In this document: positions 1-6,251 of the stretch, one piece after another
Layout: every line of letters starts with the position of its first letter
Position numbering within the stretch: position 1 is the stretch's first letter
Assembly (NCBI GenBank): GCA_024763115.1
Contig: JANTGB010000021.1
Span: 1 to 14,289, forward strand
Length of the DNA: 14,289 nucleotides
Direction of reading: 5' to 3'
Origin: Desulfobulbaceae bacterium
GTDB lineage: Bacteria > Desulfobacterota > Desulfobulbia > Desulfobulbales > SURF-16
Notes under the pieces: generated by a model
Databases searched by the model: none
What the model was told of the DNA's origin: nothing
The model's input: only the letters and a program-made list of their open reading frames with translations
Program-made: the position numbers and the translations under genes

Positions 1-26
1 GGGTTCAAATCCCATCGCTCACCCCA
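1..26 (+). tRNA. 3' end of a tRNA, probably tRNA-His (partial)
   Basis: The window opens inside the T arm: GGG, loop TTCAAAT, then CCC, with T54, T55, C56, A58 and C61 in register. The 3' acceptor strand CGCTCAC and an encoded CCA follow. The discriminator base comes out as C73, which in bacteria is characteristic of tRNA-His, where it pairs with the extra G-1. The T-arm context also resembles known bacterial tRNA-His. The anticodon lies outside the window, so the identity is inferred. A terminator follows directly. Confidence 0.8.
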
Positions 27-38
27 TGAAAAAAACTT

Positions 39-72
39 AGGGATTCAAGGTGTTATCTTGAATCCCTTTTTT
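39..72 (+). terminator. Rho-independent terminator of the tRNA transcript
   Basis: A perfect 10-bp stem, GGGATTCAAG (40-49) against CTTGAATCCC (57-66), encloses a 7-nt loop and is followed by six T residues (67-72). A39 can also pair with T67. This is a textbook intrinsic terminator placed 13 bases after the tRNA CCA end. Confidence 0.92.
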
Positions 73-100
73 GTTTTGTTGTGACTGGAAATGGAGAAAT

Positions 101-310
101 ATGTCGAATCGAATTTTTGATGAACTCCTGCAACCCATTGGTCTATTTGAATTTCGGCACAGATTAGGCAAAATAGACTGCGGGACTCTAAATCAACTTA
201 CAAAAATTATAAAAAATTTATTACAGATATTTTTACTGCCTGGAGGACATTATGTTACCTGTAATAACATCTTCGTATTCTTAATGCGATTCATGGTAAA
301 AAATTTTTGA
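101..310 (+). CDS. Doubtful small ORF, 69 residues, unknown
   Basis: The ATG at 101 has a possible ribosome binding site (GGAG, 93-96) only 4 bases upstream. The reading frame stays open for 69 codons in AT-rich DNA with no competing gene on either strand. The product starts MSNRIFDELLQPIGLF and has no motif I recognise. A second SD-like GGAGG at 242-246 precedes another ATG at 252 in a different frame, which reads only 10 codons, so SD-like matches here may be chance. It could be a remnant or non-coding sequence. Confidence 0.18.
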   Translation: MSNRIFDELLQPIGLFEFRHRLGKIDCGTLNQLTKIIKNLLQIFLLPGGHYVTCNNIFVFLMRFMVKNF

Positions 311-335
311 TAAATCATTATGTTTTAAATAATGC

Positions 336-376
336 TTGACATATTAGTTATTATTGATTTACAAGTAAATAATAAT
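336..376 (+). promoter_or_regulatory. Putative rubrerythrin promoter with operator-like palindrome
   Basis: TTGACA at 336-341 matches the sigma70 -35 consensus. No convincing -10 lies at the usual spacing, so the promoter call is tentative. Directly downstream is a palindrome: ATTTAC (357-362), AA, GTAAAT (365-370), extended by ATTATT (350-355) against AATAAT (371-376) with one bulged G at 356. AT-rich palindromes of this kind upstream of rubrerythrin fit a Fur-family regulator such as PerR. That assignment comes from context and not from a match to a defined box. Confidence 0.4.
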
Positions 377-425
377 TTTTACTAATTATAAAGGCGTATA
401 AGTATCAATAAAGAGTAAAACAATT

Positions 426-477
426 GGCGGGATCAAATTCTGTTATCCTGAGTTATGAGGACTCTGCTGATCCTGCC
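426..477 (+). promoter_or_regulatory. Leader hairpin upstream of rubrerythrin
   Basis: GGCGGGATCA (426-435) pairs with TGATCCTGCC (468-477) with a single G-T position. An inner TCCT (446-449) pairs with AGGA (458-461). It lies 34 bases before the ribosome binding site and has no U-tract, so it is not a simple terminator. It may be a stabilising mRNA leader structure or an unrelated repeat. Confidence 0.4.
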
Positions 478-522
478 GTGTCATTTAAAACAAATCAACC
501 AAAGAAATTAAGGAGAACAATT

Positions 523-1044
523 ATGAGTAAAACAGTTGAAAATTTGAAAGCCGCCTTTGCCGGAGAATCTCAGGCCCGCAACAAGTATCTCTTCTTTGCC
601 AAGGTTGCCCGCAAAGAAGGCTACCATTACATCGCCAAAATTTTTGAGGAAAGCGCGGCCAACGAAATGCGTCATGCCAACGATGAGTTTAAACTGTTGA
701 ATGGTATCGGCGACACTCTGACTAATTTAAAGGAAGCTGCAGATGGAGAAAATTATGAGACCGTGGAGATGTATCCTACTTTTGCCCGGGAGGCGGAAGA
801 AGAGGGAAATGACGAGGCCGCCATGCTGTTTCATCAGATAGCCAAGGTAGAAGCGCATCATCGCGATCGTTATCTTAAATGCCTGGAGATGGTGAAAGAT
901 GGTACTGTTTATAAGCGTGATAAGCCGATTAAATGGAAATGCAGTAAATGTGGCTATATTCATGAAGGCACTGAGCCGCCGATCAAATGTCCGGCCTGTA
1001 AACATCCTAAAGAATACTATGAGCCGGCAAACATGGATATTTAG
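523..1044 (+). CDS. rbr: Rubrerythrin (diiron peroxidase with rubredoxin domain)
   Basis: The product is a 173-residue cytoplasmic rubrerythrin that reduces hydrogen peroxide using electrons passed through its own rubredoxin-like centre, part of oxidative-stress defence in anaerobes. Residues 1-130 form the four-helix diiron domain, with ligand-type residues E15 (GESQAR), E48 and H51 (NEMRHA), E76 and E79, E110 and H113. The C-terminus carries a rubredoxin-type iron site, CSKC (C140, C143) and CPAC (C156, C159), ending in the typical KEYYEP. The ATG at 523 is chosen because MSKTVENL is the expected N-terminus and AGGAG (511-515) sits 7 bases upstream; the frame is open back to a TTG at 424, but that extension has no family resemblance. 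The gene appears monocistronic, and an operator-like palindrome upstream suggests stress regulation. Confidence 0.96.
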   Translation: MSKTVENLKAAFAGESQARNKYLFFAKVARKEGYHYIAKIFEESAANEMRHANDEFKLLNGIGDTLTNLKEAADGENYETVEMYPTFAREAEEEGNDEAAMLFHQIAKVEAHHRDRYLKCLEMVKDGTVYKRDKPIKWKCSKCGYIHEGTEPPIKCPACKHPKEYYEPANMDI

Positions 1045-1091
1045 GCGCTTACGGCCATTTATAAACAATTTTTTGATTTCTTAAATTTCAT

Positions 1092-1176
1092 ATCGCCTGT
1101 AGGCAGGCTCCTACAAGGCTACTGCAGAGGGCTTAAGTCTCTTGCAGGAGCCCGTAGGAGCCTGCCTGCAGGCGAT
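1092..1176. repeat. Inverted pair of REP-like (GTAG) palindromes
   Basis: The 23-base arm at 1092-1114 is the reverse complement of 1154-1176 with one mismatch. The right arm begins GTAGGAG and contains its own hairpin, GCCTG-CCTG-CAGGC. A GTAG tetranucleotide followed by a short hairpin, present as two copies in opposite orientation, is the layout of REP doublets (BIMEs) mobilised by RAYT transposases. A RAYT remnant lies in the same window (13316-13617), though the two need not be linked. Confidence 0.7.
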
Positions 1177-1201
1177 CATTAGTCGAACTGCCAGAGGCCT
1201 C

Positions 1202-1227
1202 TTTTCCCAAGCGGAGTCTTGGAAAAA
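1202..1227. repeat. Short hairpin, possible bidirectional terminator
   Basis: TTTTCCCAAG (1202-1211) faces CTTGGAAAAA (1218-1227) with one mismatch around a 6-base loop, CGGAGT. The A/T-rich outer ends would give U-runs on either strand. The loop sequence and the following CTT resemble the CGGAGTCTT core found in the neighbouring dispersed repeat. Confidence 0.4.
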
Positions 1228-1236
1228 GCGTAGAGA

Positions 1237-1400
1237 CTTACTCCCGAAAAGCTGTCACTTTGTTCAGTACCCGCCGGAGTCTTCGCTTACCTGACCTGTA
1301 TAAAAAACAAGAGATAAGCGCCCTGAAAAACAGGTCATAAACTTCGACTTCGAACTGGATACGTAATTTTGAAACTATTTACAACGATTTACTTCAAGGC
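1237..1400 (+). repeat. Dispersed repeat, copy 1
   Basis: This stretch matches the reverse complement of 6053-6217 over nearly its whole length. It includes an identical 18-mer, CGGAGTCTTCGCTTACCT (1275-1292 here), an identical AACAAGAGATAAGC, a shared CCCTGAAAAACAGG hairpin and a shared ACTATTTACAAC block. I see no ORF inside. The two copies lie in opposite orientations about 4.7 kb apart. Confidence 0.75.
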
Positions 1401-1514
1401 ACCTTCACCCCTCGAGGGTTACTGAAAAGAGTCCTGAAGATTCTAAGTCCACTTCCACGTTCACTTTTTTTGTCTTGCGCCCCTGCCCTGCTCCTGATCT
1501 GTCGGCCTGTGCAG

Positions 1515-1536
1515 GGTGCGCATTACGCACCTTTTT
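1515..1536 (+). terminator. Terminator-like hairpin, REP-like core
   Basis: GGTGCG (1515-1520) and CGCACC (1526-1531) form a perfect 6-bp stem with a CATTA loop, followed by five T residues (1532-1536). It has intrinsic-terminator form on the plus strand, but no gene ends nearby. The GGTGCG/CGCACC core is also typical of dispersed REP-like palindromes, and a related one lies at 9090-9110. Confidence 0.45.
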
Positions 1537-1770
1537 CCTCTTTGACAGGTTTGCCCTCGTTCCTATGAAGGAGCCCAGGAATAAGGGCAAGCTCCCCTCC
1601 TTCGATTTTTTACATAAAAATTAAAATTTAATTTAAAATTTCAATCAGTTGATGATAAGATAAAACTACGACCCTCCTTATCCTGTTTGCAGGTAATCGG
1701 TCTTTAATTCAGATAATATCGTAAAATCAGCTTGATCGCTTAAGTATTTTAATAAGGTTTACGTTAAAAA

Positions 1771-3180
1771 ATGATATCTTTTCGTTTATCGCATTACCGG
1801 CTTCTCTCTCTGCTCTGTCTTCTGCTGTTATTTAATGCTGTTCCATGCCCGGCGGCTGAAACGGCTGCGTCATCCGAGGGTTATGAAGTTTTTTCCGTCA
1901 CCGACTGTATAAACATGGCAGACAGTGCCAACCCGGCAATCGGCCTGACTATTGCCAGGCTCCAGGAGGCTGGAGCCCTGGTCAAAGAGGCCCGTTCCCA
2001 TCTGTTTCCGGAAATTAATTATAACCTCAGCGCCCGGCGTTATGCTGATGATCCCGGTCTGGAAGGACATTTAGACTATGAAGGCAAGGAACAGATGAGT
2101 GCTGCCCTCTCCTTTTCCTGGCCGGTTTACAGCTGGAACCGACTCAGCAATAATGTTGCAGCCGAAGAACATGAACAAATCGCCCGCAAATGGGAACTGC
2201 TCCGGGTACGGGAAAAGGCAATCCATGAAGCCATTGCCGCCTACTGGACTCTGGCATCCTCCACCGAATCCAGATACTACCTGGATATTACCATTCACGA
2301 ACTTGAACTTTTTCAGGAAAGCGCCCGGGCCGACCTGGCAAATGAGGCTCCCAACGCCCTGGAAAAAGATGTATTGCAGATTGAAGTTGAAATAAACAAG
2401 ATGCAGGCCTGGCTCGGCACCCTTGATCGCTGGTATGGCACCGCAGCCCAGGGCCTGGCCATTGCCATCGGCAGACCGGCCCTGCGCCCCCGGATTGCCG
2501 ATAACATTGTCCGTTATAAAAAGTCGGCAATTTCCTATAACGCCTGTCTGGCAGCGGCCTGGCAGCACAGAGCTGAGCTCAAGGCCTCTGCTGAGAGAAT
2601 AAAATCAGCCGGATTACAAATTGACATCAACCGCCGTTTGAACTGGCCCACCCTTTCCCTGTTCGCTAAGGGCATGATGATGGAAGATGGCTACTCCCCC
2701 AGCCAGGAGTCAACCGGGGTTGTCGGTCTCAGCCTTAAGGGCACGATTTTTGATGGTTTTCGCCAGGATGCCAAAACCGCCAGGGCTCAGGCAAGATATC
2801 GGGAAACACAAAGCGAACACCGGCTGCTGCAGGATGAAATCAGACAACAGGTATATAGCGCTTATCTAAAGGTAAAAGAGGCCTACCGTAAACTGGTTCG
2901 TTTTCGCCAGGCCCGTCATGCCGTCCTGCAGAAACTGGAACTGGTCAGAAGCGGCTATGCCGAGGATGTCAGCGATGTGGAGGATGTCCTGGAGACCCAG
3001 GTGGAACGACGCTTCCGTGATCGTGATTATATTTTCACCAAGCTTAACCTCCTTCTTGCTTTAAATGATTTAAACCTGGCCTGCGGCGCCCGGATATATG
3101 ACTTCAGTCGTCATGAACGGCAGATAGAGGACAGACAACGGAAGACGGAAATTCAGGTGGAGAACAACAATGAAGGTTAG
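1771..3180 (+). CDS. TolC-family outer-membrane efflux/secretion channel
   Basis: The product is a 469-residue outer-membrane factor, expected to be a trimeric barrel and helical tunnel spanning outer membrane and periplasm. A signal peptide covers about residues 1-29 (hydrophobic LLSLLCLLLLFNAV, then CPAA). The mature part starts with the conserved DCINMADSANPAI segment and has two similar long-helix repeats, roughly 40-225 and 240-455, with the Y-N-L-S-A-R and S-L-F-A-K-G type strand segments expected of TolC. Length fits the family (about 420-490). It opens the gene block, and its stop overlaps the next start by 11 bases, indicating translational coupling. No inner-membrane pump or adaptor is encoded nearby, so the partner is probably the T4P/T2SS-like machine downstream; that is an inference. 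The ribosome binding site is weak (AAGG about 14 bases upstream). Confidence 0.9.
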   Translation: MISFRLSHYRLLSLLCLLLLFNAVPCPAAETAASSEGYEVFSVTDCINMADSANPAIGLTIARLQEAGALVKEARSHLFPEINYNLSARRYADDPGLEGHLDYEGKEQMSAALSFSWPVYSWNRLSNNVAAEEHEQIARKWELLRVREKAIHEAIAAYWTLASSTESRYYLDITIHELELFQESARADLANEAPNALEKDVLQIEVEINKMQAWLGTLDRWYGTAAQGLAIAIGRPALRPRIADNIVRYKKSAISYNACLAAAWQHRAELKASAERIKSAGLQIDINRRLNWPTLSLFAKGMMMEDGYSPSQESTGVVGLSLKGTIFDGFRQDAKTARAQARYRETQSEHRLLQDEIRQQVYSAYLKVKEAYRKLVRFRQARHAVLQKLELVRSGYAEDVSDVEDVLETQVERRFRDRDYIFTKLNLLLALNDLNLACGARIYDFSRHERQIEDRQRKTEIQVENNNEG

Positions 3181-5410
3181 GTTGTTGATAATCAATATCC
3201 TGCTGATGTTTTTTACATCCGGCCCGGTTTACGCCCTGACTCTGGGCTATTTTAACGGTGGGCCCGTTATCAGCGACAGCCGGCAGGCTGATGATCTGGC
3301 CGCCTATCTCTCCAGCCATTTGGATACTGAAATTACCGTAAAACGTCTGGCCCATGATCTGGACATGCTTAAAGCTTTTAATTCCGGCAGGATTGATCTG
3401 GCAGTGCTGCCTGATTACCTGCTAAGCGCCGCTAAACATGGTGAGCCTCTGGCCACCCCGATAACCCTGGACGACAAACGCAATTTTAAACTTTATCTAC
3501 TGGTTGCCAAAAATAATTCAGCTGAAAAAATTCAAGACCTGCAAGGCTCAATCCTGGCAAGGCAATATAGCCTGCAACGGGAGGTTGATCTTTTTATCGG
3601 CAATCTTACCGGACAAAGCAGCAAATCATATTTTAAACGGGTCAAAGGGACGGCAACCATTGAGGAAACCGCAGCAATGGCAGGAAACGGGGAAGCCGAG
3701 GCAATCTGCTTAAGCTCCGGTTCCCTGCAGATAATCAAAAAACTTTCTCCCGGCCTGGCCCGGCGGCTGAAAATTATCCAGTCATCTCCCGTCTATGCCA
3801 ACCATCCTTTTGTCGGGCAAAAGACGATTGCCCACCCGCTTAAGCAGAGCCTGGCAATGATCCTGACCGAAATGAGCCGGGATTATGCCGCAGCCCAGAT
3901 TCTCATGGATCTGGGGATAAAAGGCTTTGGCCCGCCGATTACCGAACCGGATCTTTATCCTCATTTTAAAAAACTTGCCCAGGAGCAGCCTGAACCGGCA
4001 AAAATCAGCCCTAAAAAGGTTAAACAACCAATTAAGCCGAAAGAAAAAATCAAAACCGTAATATCTGCTCCGGCAGCACCGGCTCCGAAAGAGAATAAAA
4101 CCGGCAAGCCTTCTACAGCAAAAAAAACGGCAAAGAAGAAAGATGTACAACCCAAAAGCACTGTCAAGCAAAAAAAACCGGCCAAGCCGATCCGGCAGGA
4201 ATCTGCCGCGGCAAAGCCGCTCATCCCGCCGAAACTTGCCGACTCGGCCACTTCTTTCACTGCTGATTATGATTTTTTTGCCATGCTTACTGAAAGCGAA
4301 CCAGGAATAGAAGTTAAAAAGCCGCCTCCCGGCCCGGGAAAAGAGGCAAAAATTCCTTCGGCAAAAATGACTAATCCGCCGCAACCAGAGCTTGCCGAAG
4401 GAAAATTATTCTGGCTGCCCCTGGCTCTTAAAGTAATTTTTTCCCTCCTGCTTCTCAGCCTGGCGGCCTATGCCTATGTTTTTCTCCGGGCCTGGCTGCT
4501 TGGAGAAAAAACCATTGTCATGCTTCAGGCCGGAGGAAAAGTTCACGCTATAAGCTGCCAAAGCAAAAAACTGAATCTTCATGTAAAAAAATATTTAAGC
4601 GGCAATTCCGAAAAGGTAAGTCTGGAACAACTTTTACCGGACATGCTGAGCGACTTCGGCTATCGGAGCGGCAGCTGTAAAATCGTAACTATTCTTTCCT
4701 CATCCAAGACGATTTTCCAGCAAATTACCATGCCGATTTTAAAAAAAGAGGAAATTGCCTCAGCCTTACCCTGGCAGGTAAAAGAAAAAAAGATCAATTT
4801 TTCGCTGGAAGATGATAACTTACAATTTTCCGTCAGGAGTACGGATAAAAAGAAAAATGAAATGATTATTGATGTAATTATTTTCCCGCAAAATGAATAT
4901 TTACTGGAATGGCAGGCCCTGGGAGAATCCTCAGACCGCTCAACCAATCTTGAATGTTCCCTGTTTCACAGTTTCTGCTGTACCATAAAAAATTTTACCC
5001 CCCAGGATATTGCTTTTGTCTATCAGGTTGACGCGGAACAGGCCATTATATTTCTCCTGGGCGGCAGGGAGGGGGTGGTCAGCAGGCGGCTTTTTACTGC
5101 CGCCGGTTTTGACATTGACGATAAGGAAAGCAATGATGTGGAATTATGGTGGCCGGGATTTTTCACGGATATGGAACAGACTTTCCGCTATTATCACCAG
5201 CAGAACGGTAGATCCATTGCCACTCTTTACCTGGCCGGCCAGGGGATTACCGGGTTAGAAGAGCATAGCGCCACCCTGGCGGAAAAACTGGAAGTCGAGG
5301 TCTCCGGGGTCAACCTGCTGAAACAGGTTAAGCTTGAAAATTTTACTCCGGAAGAACTGGGCTGGATTGAACTTATGACAGGCGCTGCTTATCCCTGTGG
5401 TGAAATATGA
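3170..5410 (+). CDS. PhnD-like binding domain fused through one TM to a PilM/GspL-like domain
   Basis: The product is a 746-residue membrane protein with an unusual layout. Residues 1-22 are a signal peptide (VYA, then L23). Residues 23-270 resemble periplasmic type-3 solute-binding (PhnD-like) domains: SGRIDLAVLPDYLL (72-85) and SPVYANHPFV (206-215) match the family's 'G-x-vD-a' and 'sPp-pn-Pfv' segments. Residues 271-410 are a Lys/Pro/Ala-rich linker. A membrane segment spans about 416-439. Residues 446-746 resemble PilM/GspL/MshI actin-fold proteins: KIVTILSSSKTIFQQITMP near 503, and SIATLYLAGQGITGLEEH in the C-terminal part. The phosphate-binding D-x-G motifs are not intact, so ATP binding is doubtful. 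Predicted topology is binding domain outside, PilM-like domain in the cytoplasm. The next gene overlaps it by ATGA, fitting a PilM-PilN pair. Confidence 0.78.
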   Translation: MKVRLLIINILLMFFTSGPVYALTLGYFNGGPVISDSRQADDLAAYLSSHLDTEITVKRLAHDLDMLKAFNSGRIDLAVLPDYLLSAAKHGEPLATPITLDDKRNFKLYLLVAKNNSAEKIQDLQGSILARQYSLQREVDLFIGNLTGQSSKSYFKRVKGTATIEETAAMAGNGEAEAICLSSGSLQIIKKLSPGLARRLKIIQSSPVYANHPFVGQKTIAHPLKQSLAMILTEMSRDYAAAQILMDLGIKGFGPPITEPDLYPHFKKLAQEQPEPAKISPKKVKQPIKPKEKIKTVISAPAAPAPKENKTGKPSTAKKTAKKKDVQPKSTVKQKKPAKPIRQESAAAKPLIPPKLADSATSFTADYDFFAMLTESEPGIEVKKPPPGPGKEAKIPSAKMTNPPQPELAEGKLFWLPLALKVIFSLLLLSLAAYAYVFLRAWLLGEKTIVMLQAGGKVHAISCQSKKLNLHVKKYLSGNSEKVSLEQLLPDMLSDFGYRSGSCKIVTILSSSKTIFQQITMPILKKEEIASALPWQVKEKKINFSLEDDNLQFSVRSTDKKKNEMIIDVIIFPQNEYLLEWQALGESSDRSTNLECSLFHSFCCTIKNFTPQDIAFVYQVDAEQAIIFLLGGREGVVSRRLFTAAGFDIDDKESNDVELWWPGFFTDMEQTFRYYHQQNGRSIATLYLAGQGITGLEEHSATLAEKLEVEVSGVNLLKQVKLENFTPEELGWIELMTGAAYPCGEI

Positions 5411-5994
5411 CTTTTTCTGAAAACTTCAGCGACTGGCTCAAAAACCCGATTAACCGCTTAAGCGTAATTATCGGGATGGCCGGCATCGCCCTGCTGCTCC
5501 TGCTTTTTTTTCAATTTAACAAAACAAATATCCTGCAGCAGCGGCAGATCAAGAGCCTGGAAGAAAAAATCAGCCTGATATGGCCGCCCCCCAAAACCCC
5601 GATCACCATTGCTTCGGATGAAGAAGACTGGGGAAAGGTTCTGGAGGAATTAAGCAAAAAACAAAAAATTTATTGGTATCAAAGATTGGCAAAAACAGTA
5701 AATAATATGCCGGAAGGTGTCTGGCTCAGCGGCATTTACCTGTCTACGAATAATGAGCATGCCCTGATATCGGAACAGGAAGGCTGGCTGATTCAACCGG
5801 GAGACGGCTTAACCATGGAGGGCAGAATTCACTCCACTGCCACGGACGAACATCTGGAAAATATCAGTCTTTATATTCAGCGCAATCTAGCTGATCCGGA
5901 GTCGGGAGATAAAAATAATAACTGGAAATTCGTTTCACTGCAAAGGATGGATGAGCAGACAATTGCCTTTGATGCCCATTGCCCAATCCAATAG
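5407..5994 (+). CDS. PilN-like inner-membrane alignment-complex protein
   Basis: The product has 195 residues, the usual size of PilN. Residues 1-17 are a short cytoplasmic tail, 18-35 a membrane helix (SVIIGMAGIALLLLLFF), 38-60 a probable coiled coil, and the rest a periplasmic ferredoxin-like domain. The pattern WYQRLAKTVNNMPEGVWLSG, followed by a GLTMEGR strand and a C-terminal VSLQRMDEQTIAFDAHC strand, is typical of PilN. The start overlaps the preceding stop by ATGA, so translation is coupled to the PilM-like partner that PilN tails normally bind. Here the tail lacks the usual INLLPWR-type motif, which may reflect the altered partner. The assignment rests on size, topology, pattern and context. 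Confidence 0.8.
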   Translation: MTFSENFSDWLKNPINRLSVIIGMAGIALLLLLFFQFNKTNILQQRQIKSLEEKISLIWPPPKTPITIASDEEDWGKVLEELSKKQKIYWYQRLAKTVNNMPEGVWLSGIYLSTNNEHALISEQEGWLIQPGDGLTMEGRIHSTATDEHLENISLYIQRNLADPESGDKNNNWKFVSLQRMDEQTIAFDAHCPIQ

Positions 5995-6052
5995 ATATAG
6001 CTGTTCTGCTGCGCTTCATCCACATACGATCAGGCTGTCTTACTTAATATTG

Positions 6053-6217
6053 GCGACTTGGAGTAACCAGTTGTAAATAGTCCCCAAATTACCTTTCCAG
6101 TTTGAAATCGAAGTTTATGCCCTGTTTTTCAGGGAGCTTATCTCTTGTTTTTATCCCCGTAGGTAAGCGAAGACTCCGAGCGAGGACGAAACTGAGTGAC
6201 GGCTTCTCTGAAGTAAG
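6053..6217 (-). repeat. Dispersed repeat, copy 2 (splits the gene block)
   Basis: The reverse complement matches 1237-1400. The shared 18-mer lies at 6161-6178 (AGGTAAGCGAAGACTCCG on the plus strand). The repeat fills most of the 257-base gap between the PilN-like and PilO-like genes, where adjoining genes would be expected. Its right edge ends about 35 bases before the PilO-like ATG, which has no visible Shine-Dalgarno sequence, so an insertion may have removed the original one. Confidence 0.75.
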
Positions 6218-6251
6218 GCGCCTAAACAGTTACTAATAAATATATTTTTAT

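Larger units (their letters stand above)
76..522. other. Gap before rubrerythrin: AT-rich regulatory DNA
   Basis: This gap is markedly more AT-rich than the genes downstream. Its second half holds a TTGACA hexamer (336-341), a bulged palindrome (350-376) and a GC-rich leader hairpin (426-477). Apart from the weak 69-codon ORF described separately, no gene is visible. The conserved rubrerythrin start, together with its ribosome binding site at 511-515, argues that 424-522 is untranslated leader, although the reading frame stays open upstream. Confidence 0.5.
1045..1770. other. Repeat-rich gap between rubrerythrin and the secretion block
   Basis: No credible gene is visible here. A 61-codon minus-strand ORF at 1405-1590 has no recognisable motif. 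In order the region holds an inverted pair of GTAG-type palindromes (1092-1176), a 10-bp hairpin (1202-1227), a dispersed repeat copy (1237-1400), a terminator-like hairpin (1515-1536), a very AT-rich tract (about 1608-1645) and the presumed promoter zone of the downstream block. In that last part a GATAAT at 1712-1717 is the best -10-like match, without a good -35 partner. Confidence 0.6.

Noticed and set aside
252..284. Ten-codon ORF with a strong GGAGG ribosome binding site, followed by an overlapping TAATG
   Set aside because: It is too short to support as a gene and shows no similarity or leader-peptide logic such as runs of one amino acid codon.
1405..1590. 61-codon minus-strand ORF in the repeat-rich gap
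   Set aside because: It has no recognisable motif or ribosome binding site and overlaps the terminator-like GGTGCG hairpin, so it is probably chance.
1687..1717. TTGCAG and GATAAT as a promoter for the gene block
   Set aside because: The -35 match is poor and the spacing is 19 bases, so I do not call it as a feature.
2071..2568. Long minus-strand ORF (165 codons) opposite the TolC-family gene
   Set aside because: It lies antisense to a clearly conserved protein, and its composition fits a shadow of GC-rich third positions.
3782..4384. 200-codon minus-strand ORF rich in Arg, Phe and Cys
   Set aside because: It is the complement of the Lys/Pro/Ala-rich linker and end of the binding domain; the odd composition is the mirror of that low-complexity region.
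3170..5410. Fusion protein considered as two genes joined by a sequencing error
   Set aside because: The frame is continuous, the Lys/Pro-rich linker and membrane helix form a sensible junction, and neighbouring genes overlap normally at both ends.
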